Assembly (NCBI GenBank): GCA_051275515.1
Contig: JBNMOT010000051.1
Coordinates: forward strand, 1 to 20,928
DNA length: 20,928 nucleotides
Direction: 5' to 3'
From: Oleispira sp051275515
Lineage (GTDB): Bacteria; Pseudomonadota; Gammaproteobacteria; Pseudomonadales; Oceanobacteraceae
Shown: one piece after another, positions 15,290-20,928 of the stretch
Numbering within the stretch: position 1 is the first letter of the stretch
Layout: every line of letters begins with the position of its first letter
Notes under the pieces: model-generated
The model's input: only the letters and a program-made list of their open reading frames with translations
Databases searched by the model: none
Told to the model about the DNA's origin: nothing
Made by a program: the position numbers and the translations under genes

Positions 15290-16236
15290 AAATTTTAATA
15301 ACCGGTGCGGCGGGAGATATAGGATCTCGATTAGTTAAAATACTCGATCAACGATCTGATGTGGATTTATTCACAACCGCTTTGGAGCCCTTAAACCATA
15401 AATCAAACGGCACCCATGGTGTATTCGATGTTCGTAATGATGATTTTTTTCAATGGGTAGAAGCAATAAAACCAGACGTCATTATTCATTTGGCATCGAT
15501 CATTCAATTGCCAGAAAGTATGACCACTGAAGACGCACACGACATTGATGTTAAAGCGACTGAACGATTATTAGAAGTGTCAGTACAACTAGGTGTTAAA
15601 AAATTTGTGGTGACGTCTAGTGGCGCTGCATATGGCTACTGGAAAGACAATCCTGATTGGTTAACAGAAGACATGCCTACTCGCGGCAATGATGATTATT
15701 TCTATTCATCACACAAGCGCCAAGTTGAAGAGATTATGGCGAAGTATCGTCAACAACATCCACACTTAGCACAAGTCGTTTTGCGCCCAGGAACCGTACT
15801 GGGTCCAAACTTTCAAAACCCTATTACGAATATGTTTAGCAAAAACATCATCACGGGCATTGCCGGCAGTGATTCTCCTTTCGTTATTATCTGGGTAGAT
15901 GATTTAGTTGAGTACTTGATTGAATCGGCACTCACTGATGTCGAAGGTGTGTATAACGTTGCCGGCGATGGCACGCTGTCTTTAAAAAGCATTGCGAAAC
16001 GTTTAAATAAATTTTATTTGCCAATCCCTCCTAATTTTTTACGCGTGATGCTTTCGCTATTAAAACCATTAGGTCTTTCACAATATGGCCCCGAGCAAGT
16101 CAAATTCATTGAATTTAGACCGGTACTTTCTAATGCAAAAATTAAAGCGGCCTTTAAGCATAAGCCTGGCAAATCAACGCAACAAGCTTTTGAAGCCTTT
16201 TTAAAAGAAACTGATAAAGAGTATGTAAAATCATAA
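15286..16236 (+). CDS. NAD(P)-dependent epimerase/dehydratase-like extended SDR
   Basis: The 316-residue protein is an extended short-chain dehydrogenase. It has the nucleotide-binding TGAAGDIG (residues 6-13), an acidic DVR near 48-50 after the second strand, HLAS (about 68-71), catalytic-region TSSGAAYG (110-117), and the active-site pair Y140 and K144 in YSSHK. RPGTVLGP and the later WVDDLVEYLI and YNVAGDGTLS segments match the nucleotide-sugar epimerase/WcaG-like and 3-beta-hydroxysteroid dehydrogenase-like branches. The exact substrate cannot be told. Its ATG lies inside the stop of the BASS transporter gene, suggesting the transported compound, or a derivative, is its substrate. Confidence 0.85.
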   Translation: MKILITGAAGDIGSRLVKILDQRSDVDLFTTALEPLNHKSNGTHGVFDVRNDDFFQWVEAIKPDVIIHLASIIQLPESMTTEDAHDIDVKATERLLEVSVQLGVKKFVVTSSGAAYGYWKDNPDWLTEDMPTRGNDDYFYSSHKRQVEEIMAKYRQQHPHLAQVVLRPGTVLGPNFQNPITNMFSKNIITGIAGSDSPFVIIWVDDLVEYLIESALTDVEGVYNVAGDGTLSLKSIAKRLNKFYLPIPPNFLRVMLSLLKPLGLSQYGPEQVKFIEFRPVLSNAKIKAAFKHKPGKSTQQAFEAFLKETDKEYVKS

Positions 16237-16299
16237 AGATACATATTCTAATAATAACGATTTTTTAAACCTTCTTTTAAATAAGCATTTATCTATGCT

Positions 16300-16321
16300 G
16301 CGGTTAATAGTTATTGACCGC
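16300..16321 (+). repeat. Hairpin between the SDR and MFS genes
   Basis: GCGGTTAAT (16300-16308) and ATTGACCGC (16313-16321) pair over 9 bp, with one G-U wobble, around the loop AGTT. No T-run follows on the plus strand. It may be a weak terminator or stabilising hairpin for the upstream operon, or an operator for the MFS gene 30 bases downstream. Confidence 0.45.
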
Positions 16322-16350
16322 TCTGATTAGTGTTTACCTCTGGTAATTGC

Positions 16351-17553
16351 ATGAAGATTTTTATATTTTATTTATCATGTTTCATGGCATTTGTTGCCGG
16401 ACACATGGTGAATTACAGCGCCATTATGTACAGTCTTGAAATGTTTGATTCATCCCTATTGGCGGGTGTAGCTTATGGATTGTGCTTTGGCCCCCCTGTT
16501 TTATTTGGTTGGTTAGCCGGTGCGTACATAGATCGCTACAGTGCAAAAAAAGTGTTACTACTTGCGCAAAACTTTTTTGTTTTAGGTGCCCTTGGCATGC
16601 TGTATGTCATGATGTTTAAACCCGAAGCAAGCATTATAATTTTCTTAACTTCTAGTTTTTTTATTGGTGTGGGATGGGCTTTTGTTGCGCCCTCTCGATT
16701 TGCAGCCATGGGACAGTATGTCACTGATAACAAATTGGCTCAGTCAACCATCACCTTCAATCTGCTGGTGATGATTGGCTTTGGACTAGCACCCATTTTA
16801 TTAACTCAGATTCAAGCGGCATTTGATTGGAAGGGCGTTGCCATAGTCAGTATTTGTCTGTTTATTTTGTCGAGCTTACTGCTCATTAACGCCCCGAATT
16901 CTCATAAGCGCATGCGCCATGAAAACTTAAGACAAGAATGGGCAGGTTGCTTTAATACTTTAAAAACAATTCCTGCGATACCTCAATTATTATTTGCCGC
17001 CATTATTGGTTATTTAATGATGGGCCCAATGCAAGTAGTACTGCCACAGGTAGCTGAGCAGCAATTAGGACTTAATACGATTGAAAAAGGTCAGTACCTG
17101 GGGTTGATCGCCTTCTCTTTAATTTTAGGTGGAATTGCCGCGATGAAATTAAAAGGGGTCATCCCCATTGGAAACTCTATATTAGTGATGTTGTTTGTCT
17201 GCGGCCTCGCGATCGGTTTAATTGGTTTTATCGAAACAGTATGGCTAAGTTGTTTAGTATTGGTTATAGGAACCACTCTTGCGGGCACCGTCGTTAGTTT
17301 TATTGTTGCCGGCTTACAGCATTATACCCCGGTTGAAATTCGTGGCCGCGTAATGAGTATTTATACCATCATTAGCCAGGTAATTTCAGCGATGGCGGGC
17401 ATTTTTGCAGGAGCGGTTGCACAAGGTATTAGTGTTCCCGCTAGTTTGTATATCATTGGCGCATTGTTTATTGTATTAACCGTTATTCTTACCGTTAAAG
17501 GGGACAGTTTAAGAGCGTTTGAACGTCTAGACAACGACCGTAGCACGGGTTAA
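16351..17553 (+). CDS. MFS transporter
   Basis: The protein has about twelve hydrophobic segments, 400 residues, and the loop 2-3 signature of the major facilitator superfamily (GWLAGAYIDRYSAKK, about 54-68). A matching cytoplasmic loop follows the sixth segment (NSHKRMRHENLRQEW), and EIRGRVMSIYTI lies in the second half. The overall pattern resembles the EntS/MFS_3-like exporters, but the substrate is not evident. I prefer ATG 16351; a GTG at 16330 would add seven codons of no clear value. Neither start has a strong ribosome binding site. The last 27 bases overlap the 3' end of the convergent FAH-family gene. It lies 114 bases after the SDR gene, so it may be a separate unit. Confidence 0.88.
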   Translation: MKIFIFYLSCFMAFVAGHMVNYSAIMYSLEMFDSSLLAGVAYGLCFGPPVLFGWLAGAYIDRYSAKKVLLLAQNFFVLGALGMLYVMMFKPEASIIIFLTSSFFIGVGWAFVAPSRFAAMGQYVTDNKLAQSTITFNLLVMIGFGLAPILLTQIQAAFDWKGVAIVSICLFILSSLLLINAPNSHKRMRHENLRQEWAGCFNTLKTIPAIPQLLFAAIIGYLMMGPMQVVLPQVAEQQLGLNTIEKGQYLGLIAFSLILGGIAAMKLKGVIPIGNSILVMLFVCGLAIGLIGFIETVWLSCLVLVIGTTLAGTVVSFIVAGLQHYTPVEIRGRVMSIYTIISQVISAMAGIFAGAVAQGISVPASLYIIGALFIVLTVILTVKGDSLRAFERLDNDRSTG

Positions 17554-18198
17554 TAGCACGCTATCCCCCTGGGATAGCTCAGCCAATAAAGCATCTCCAA
17601 CTGCTAACGGTCCAACTCCAGCGGGTGTTCCCGTGAGAATCACATCACCGGCTTGCAAGCTGAAGTAAGCACTCATATGAGCAATTAAAGGTAAGATAGG
17701 GAACAGCATGTCTGCACTCCTTCCCTGCTGTTGCAATAGGCCATTTTTCTCTAATTTTAAGCCAATAGACTGCCAATCATCTTTAGCTAGCAGGCTGACC
17801 GAAACAAACTCGGTTAATGGGCAAGCACCATCAAAGCTTTTCGCAAGCTCCCAAGGATGTCCTTTTTCTTTTAGCTTGGCCTGCACATCTCGCAACGTCA
17901 GATCTAAGCCTAAACCGATTCCTGCAATACTGTCGGCGACTTGTTCTTCACTAGCGCTCGTCAATGTTTTGCCAATAAGAATAGCAATTTCAAGCTCATA
18001 ATGAACGCTGCCTTGACCGTGAGGAATTGAAAAGTCAGGACCAAAAGGAACAATACTTGAAGCAGGTTTGATAAATAAAATCGGTTCGCTCGGAATAGGG
18101 TTATTCAATTCTTTTGCATGAGCCGCATAATTGCGCCCCACACAAACAACCTTACCTAAACCATGCGGATACCCTTGCTGATCTAAAATAAGCGGCAT
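17527..18198 (-). CDS. Fumarylacetoacetate hydrolase family protein (acylpyruvase/FAHD1 type)
   Basis: The 223-residue protein closely follows the small single-domain FAH family (E. coli YcgM, human FAHD1). Visible features are KVVCVGRNYAAHAKELNN (about 16-33), EPILFIKP (about 38-45), the metal ligands E68 and E70 in HYELE and D99 in LDLTLRD, and the closing DVILTGTPAGVGPL segment. The family includes acylpyruvate hydrolases, oxaloacetate decarboxylases and enol/keto oxaloacetate tautomerases, so the reaction is uncertain but concerns a 2-oxoacid. GTG at 18201 and ATG at 18198 are adjacent; I use the ATG. It starts six bases after the stop of the FAD dehydrogenase gene, so the two form an operon. 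It overlaps the convergent MFS gene by 27 bases. Confidence 0.9.
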   Translation of the reverse strand: MPLILDQQGYPHGLGKVVCVGRNYAAHAKELNNPIPSEPILFIKPASSIVPFGPDFSIPHGQGSVHYELEIAILIGKTLTSASEEQVADSIAGIGLGLDLTLRDVQAKLKEKGHPWELAKSFDGACPLTEFVSVSLLAKDDWQSIGLKLEKNGLLQQQGRSADMLFPILPLIAHMSAYFSLQAGDVILTGTPAGVGPLAVGDALLAELSQGDSVLLTRATVVV

Positions 18199-18204
18199 CA
18201 CCGT

Positions 18205-19623
18205 TTATTCCATATCAATCAATTTACCCGGATTCATAATATTGTTCGGATCAAATACCGCTTTCACTGCGCGCATATAACCCATTTCAGCTTCGCTACG
18301 AGTGTATTTAAGATACGCTTTCTTCGTCATACCCACACCGTGCTCTGCCGATACTGAACCTTGGTATTTTTCAACAATCTCAAACACCCAGGTCGATACT
18401 TTGGCGCACTGTTCGAAGAAGACTTCTTTTGCTAGATCATCAGGCTTCAAAATATTTAAGTGCAAGTTACCATCACCGATATGACCGAACCAAATAATTT
18501 CAAAATCTGGATATTCACGGGTCACTACGTCTTCAATCTCTCGTAAAAAAGGTGGCACTTTAGAGACCACTACTGAAATGTCGTTTTTATACGGTGTCCA
18601 CTCAGCGATGGTTTCGGAAATATCTTCACGCAAGCGCCATAGATTTTTCGCTTGAGTTTCAGACTGGCTCATTACGCCATCCAATACCCAGCCTTCTTCC
18701 ATGCACTTCTCGAACAGCTCCATCGCTTGCTCGATATGGCCTTCGGTTTCTGCTTCGAATTCTAATAACGCGTAATATTCCGCTTCCGTAGCAAACGGTG
18801 CCGGTACATCACCTCGAGCAACCACCTTACGCATGGCTTTATCAGAGAAAAACTCAAACGCCGTGAGGTCGATATTCGTCTGAAAAGTATTCAGCACACT
18901 CATGATGGCTTCAAACTCAGGCACACCTAACACTAATACGGTAAGGTTTTTAGCCGGACGCGTAAGGCGCATGGTCGCCTCAGTAATAAAGCCTAACGTC
19001 CCCTCGCCACCAATAAACAACTGGCGCATGTCATAACCGGTATTGTTTTTAACAAGGTCTTTATTCAACTCAAGAATATCGCCCTTACCCGTTACCACGG
19101 TTAAACCGGCAACCCAATCACGGGTCATACCATAACGAATAACTTTAATACCACCGGCGTTAGTCCCGATATTGCCGCCAATTTGGCTAGAACCCGCAGA
19201 CGCGAAGTCGACTGGGTAAAATAAATCCTGCTCTTCGGCATAATTTTGTAACTGTTCAGTAATCACACCGGCGCCACAACGGACCGTTTTATCCATGGTA
19301 TTAAAACCAGAGATGCTGTTCATATAATCAAACGATACAACCACTTCACCATTCGCCGCCACAGCACCGGCACTCAAACCGGTACGACCACCAGAGGGCA
19401 CCAAAGCCACCTGATGTTCATTGGCGAAGTTAACAATGGCTTGAACTTGCTCGGTCGTTTTAGGAAAAACAATGGCAGAAGGGTTGGGCGGATAGATCTT
19501 AGTCCAGTCCTTACCATAGGTTTCTAATGAAACATCATCGGTTTTTACCTTATCTTCGCCAACAATGGCTTTTAATCGGTTTTCTAACTCGGCTTGGCTT
19601 AAAGAAGTCTGAGGCTGTGTCAT
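18205..19623 (-). CDS. FAD-linked D-2-hydroxyglutarate dehydrogenase (D-lactate dehydrogenase-like)
   Basis: The 472-residue flavoprotein has an FAD-binding PCMH domain with PSGGRTGLSAGAV (76-88), GGNIGTNAGGIKVIRYG (about 149-165) and GGEGTLGFITEATMRL (205-220). A C-terminal oxidase domain carries the metal site H381-x6-H388 (GHIGDGNLHLN) and E427 in SAEHGVG. It resembles D2HGDH, D-lactate dehydrogenase and GlcD; I favour D-2-hydroxyglutarate because it is divergent from serA, as in Pseudomonas, where the enzyme oxidises the D-2-hydroxyglutarate made by SerA back to 2-oxoglutarate. The electron acceptor is probably an electron-transfer flavoprotein or the respiratory chain. The FAH-family gene follows six bases downstream. 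The ATG at 19623 is preceded by GGA about ten bases away. Confidence 0.88.
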   Translation of the reverse strand: MTQPQTSLSQAELENRLKAIVGEDKVKTDDVSLETYGKDWTKIYPPNPSAIVFPKTTEQVQAIVNFANEHQVALVPSGGRTGLSAGAVAANGEVVVSFDYMNSISGFNTMDKTVRCGAGVITEQLQNYAEEQDLFYPVDFASAGSSQIGGNIGTNAGGIKVIRYGMTRDWVAGLTVVTGKGDILELNKDLVKNNTGYDMRQLFIGGEGTLGFITEATMRLTRPAKNLTVLVLGVPEFEAIMSVLNTFQTNIDLTAFEFFSDKAMRKVVARGDVPAPFATEAEYYALLEFEAETEGHIEQAMELFEKCMEEGWVLDGVMSQSETQAKNLWRLREDISETIAEWTPYKNDISVVVSKVPPFLREIEDVVTREYPDFEIIWFGHIGDGNLHLNILKPDDLAKEVFFEQCAKVSTWVFEIVEKYQGSVSAEHGVGMTKKAYLKYTRSEAEMGYMRAVKAVFDPNNIMNPGKLIDME

Positions 19624-19701
19624 CTAAATATCCGCTTAGGTTATGCACGTTTACCGGTATTGACGTAGATATTGTGCGATTAATAAGACCCTCACAGCAA
19701 T

Positions 19702-19755
19702 ATGTACAAAATTCACCTTGAAATCGCAAACTTTTCATCATCCGTCCCCATCTAA
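19702..19755 (+). CDS. Candidate serA leader peptide with three tandem serine codons
   Basis: A short frame, MYKIHLEIANFSSSVPI, starts with ATG at 19702 and ends with TAA at 19753-19755. It contains TCA-TCA-TCC, three serine codons in a row at 19735-19743, immediately before a hairpin and about 30 bases before a terminator-like hairpin in the region upstream of serA. That layout matches leader peptides of amino-acid attenuators such as his, leu, thr and phe. Against it, no clear Shine-Dalgarno sequence precedes the ATG, and I could not identify a strong promoter. It is too short to judge by codon use. Confidence 0.4.
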   Translation: MYKIHLEIANFSSSVPI

Positions 19756-19761
19756 GGGGAC
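19744..19761 (+). repeat. First serA-leader hairpin (possible pause hairpin)
   Basis: GTCCCC (19744-19749) and GGGGAC (19756-19761) form a perfect 6-bp GC-rich stem around ATCTAA, which includes the stop codon of the candidate leader peptide. A ribosome on the serine codons or at the stop would cover its 5' arm. Confidence 0.5.
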
Positions 19762-19772
19762 ACTTTAATTGC

Positions 19773-19802
19773 CGCGTATGTTAGCATACGCGCCTAATTT
19801 TT
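19773..19802 (+). terminator. Terminator-like hairpin upstream of serA (possible attenuator)
   Basis: CGCGTATG (19773-19780) and CATACGCG (19785-19792) form a perfect 8-bp stem with loop TTAG. Five bases later comes a run of five T (19798-19802). No gene ends here, since the flanking genes diverge, so a terminator would act on an RNA started within this gap: either an attenuated serA leader or a small RNA. The tail is not directly adjacent to the stem, so strength may be moderate. Confidence 0.5.
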
Positions 19803-19807
19803 CAGAG

Positions 19808-19860
19808 CCTTTGATGAAAACTGGGTTAGGCAAAAGCCAACCCAATAGTCTAGTCAAAGG
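19808..19860 (+). repeat. Nested hairpin just upstream of serA
   Basis: An outer pair, CCTTTGA (19808-19814) with TCAAAGG (19854-19860), encloses an inner stem TGGGTT-A-GGC (19822-19831) with GCCAACCCA (19836-19844), loop AAAA, with one bulged A. If transcribed this is a two-part stem before serA. The outer 5' arm overlaps TGATGAAAA (19812-19820), which is perfectly complementary to TTTTCATCA (19732-19740) in the serine codons of the candidate leader peptide. Confidence 0.5.
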
Positions 19861-19889
19861 TTGACGCGATTTTTATATTCACATATAGG
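19861..19889 (+). promoter_or_regulatory. Possible proximal promoter for serA
   Basis: TTGACG (19861-19866) and TATAGG (19884-19889) are 17 bases apart, but the start site would fall at about the serA ATG. An alternative -10, TATATT (19874-19879), with TAGTCA (19851-19856) as -35, would give a leader of roughly 11 bases. Neither is strong. If either is used, the hairpins upstream would be DNA sites rather than leader RNA. Confidence 0.25.
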
Positions 19890-19896
19890 TATCTTC

Positions 19897-20928
19897 ATGA
19901 GCCAGACTTCACTCGATAAAAGCAAAATCAAGTTTCTACTACTTGAAGGCGTACACCAGAGCGCTGTAGACACATTGACAGCGGCTGGTTATAGCAACAT
20001 CGACTATGTAAAGTCGGCCTTACCTGAAGAAGAATTGAAAGCGCGCATCAAGGACGCACACTTCGTGGGTATTCGTTCACGTACTCAACTAACGGCTGAC
20101 ATCTTCGATTCCGCTGAGAAGTTGATTGCGGTGGGTTGTTTCTGCATTGGCACCAACCAGGTTGACCTAAAAGCAGCGACTGAACGTGGTATCTGTGTCT
20201 TCAACGCTCCTTTTTCAAATACGCGTTCTGTTGCTGAGCTATCCATCGCACAAGCGATCTTATTAATGCGCGGCGTTCCAGAGAAAAGTGCCCAGTGTCA
20301 CCGGGGTGAGTGGGTTAAGTCTGCCGTTAATTCTTTCGAGATTCGCGGTAAGATTTTAGGCATCGTCGGCTACGGCAGCATTGGTACTCAGCTTTCTGTG
20401 ATGGCTGAATCAATGGGTATGAAGGTATTCTTCTATGACGTAGTGACTAAGCTTCCTCTGGGTAACGCCACTCAGGTTGCTACCATGAAAGAGCTATTAG
20501 GCATGTCTGACGTGATATCGCTTCACGTTCCAGAAACGGCGGCTACAAAATGGATGATGGGGCCAAAGCAATTCGCCCAAATGAAGCAAGGTTCTATCTT
20601 GATGAACGCATCTCGCGGCACCGTGGTTGATATTGATGCTTTGGCTGAAGCGGTTCGTAGCAAGAAGTTATTAGGCGCTGCTATTGACGTATTCCCAGTT
20701 GAGCCACGCTCAAATAGCGAAGAGTTCATTACACCGCTTCGCGAATTTGATAACGTGATCCTTACGCCTCACGTCGGTGGCTCTACGATGGAAGCGCAAG
20801 CAAACATCGGTTTAGAAGTTGCTGAGAAGTTAGGAAAGTACAGCGATAACGGTACCACTATTTCTGCGGTTAACTTCCCAGAAGTTGCATTGCCGGCTCA
20901 CCCTGACCAGCACCGCATCTTGCACGTT
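19897..20928 (+). CDS. serA: D-3-phosphoglycerate dehydrogenase SerA (3' end outside window)
   Basis: SerA oxidises 3-phosphoglycerate to 3-phosphohydroxypyruvate, the first step of serine synthesis; enzymes of this type can also reduce 2-oxoglutarate to D-2-hydroxyglutarate. The first 344 residues are present and keep E. coli numbering: the NAD-binding GYGSIG (158-163), W139, R240 in NASRGT, E269 in VEP, and H292 in TPHVGGST. The window ends as the C-terminal ACT domain, the serine feedback site in the family (E. coli protein about 410 residues), begins. The ATG at 19897 has an AGGT about nine bases upstream. It is divergent from the D-2-hydroxyglutarate dehydrogenase. The 273-base upstream gap holds a candidate serine attenuator. 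Confidence 0.97.
   Translation, partial: MSQTSLDKSKIKFLLLEGVHQSAVDTLTAAGYSNIDYVKSALPEEELKARIKDAHFVGIRSRTQLTADIFDSAEKLIAVGCFCIGTNQVDLKAATERGICVFNAPFSNTRSVAELSIAQAILLMRGVPEKSAQCHRGEWVKSAVNSFEIRGKILGIVGYGSIGTQLSVMAESMGMKVFFYDVVTKLPLGNATQVATMKELLGMSDVISLHVPETAATKWMMGPKQFAQMKQGSILMNASRGTVVDIDALAEAVRSKKLLGAAIDVFPVEPRSNSEEFITPLREFDNVILTPHVGGSTMEAQANIGLEVAEKLGKYSDNGTTISAVNFPEVALPAHPDQHRILHV

Noticed and set aside
19660..19686. TTGACG ... TAATAA as the promoter of the serA leader
   Set aside because: The spacer is 15 bases and the -10 matches only 3 of 6; not strong enough to list as a feature, though a promoter near here would be needed for attenuation.

Overview
The window looks like chromosomal core sequence from a marine-type gammaproteobacterium of the Oceanospirillales/Pseudomonadales kind. 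The evidence is the order nnr-tsaE-amiB-mutL-miaA-hfq-hflX-hflK, which is shared across Gammaproteobacteria, together with a LysM-bearing AmiB, a two-ACT-domain SerB, an endonuclease-type MutL, and a serA paired with a D-2-hydroxyglutarate dehydrogenase as in Pseudomonas. Base composition appears moderate, below 50% GC by eye. No tRNA, rRNA, insertion sequence, prophage or CRISPR array was seen. No gene-free stretch exceeds 300 bases; the longest are the miaA-hfq gap (2782-3058) and the dehydrogenase-serA gap (19624-19896).

Region 1 (1-8866, minus strand) is a long, tightly packed block for RNA metabolism, cell wall and DNA repair. It runs from nnr (dehydratase domain only) through tsaE (t6A tRNA modification), amiB (septal amidase), mutL (mismatch repair), miaA (tRNA i6A), hfq (RNA chaperone) and hflX (ribosome-splitting GTPase) to hflK, which is cut by the window edge. 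Overlaps of 1, 4 and 8 nt suggest translational coupling. A divergent promoter region separates it from queG.

Region 2 (8963-13083) holds queG (epoxyqueuosine reductase) on the plus strand and, convergent to it, serB (phosphoserine phosphatase) on the minus strand. A 56-codon unrecognised small gene lies upstream of serB. Divergent from that is a membrane protein that combines an AhpA/Smp-like sensor half with a degenerate class III nucleotide cyclase domain.

Region 3 (13251-17553, plus strand) looks accessory: an AraC-family regulator, a BASS-family transporter, an extended SDR overlapping it by 4 nt, and an MFS transporter. The substrate is unknown. Candidate promoters with TTGAC/TGACA repeats lie in front of the regulator and the transporter.

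Region 4 (17527-20928) holds a fumarylacetoacetate-hydrolase-family enzyme and a D-2-hydroxyglutarate/D-lactate-type FAD dehydrogenase on the minus strand, and divergent serA (cut by the window end). SerA can reduce 2-oxoglutarate to D-2-hydroxyglutarate and the dehydrogenase can recycle it, so the pair probably drives serine synthesis, with serB completing the pathway nearby.

The most interesting signal is the serA upstream region. It contains a 17-codon reading frame with three consecutive serine codons, then a GC-rich hairpin with a U-run, then further pairing segments. This resembles a ribosome-mediated transcription attenuator that would sense serine. I know of no described serine attenuator of this kind in Gammaproteobacteria.
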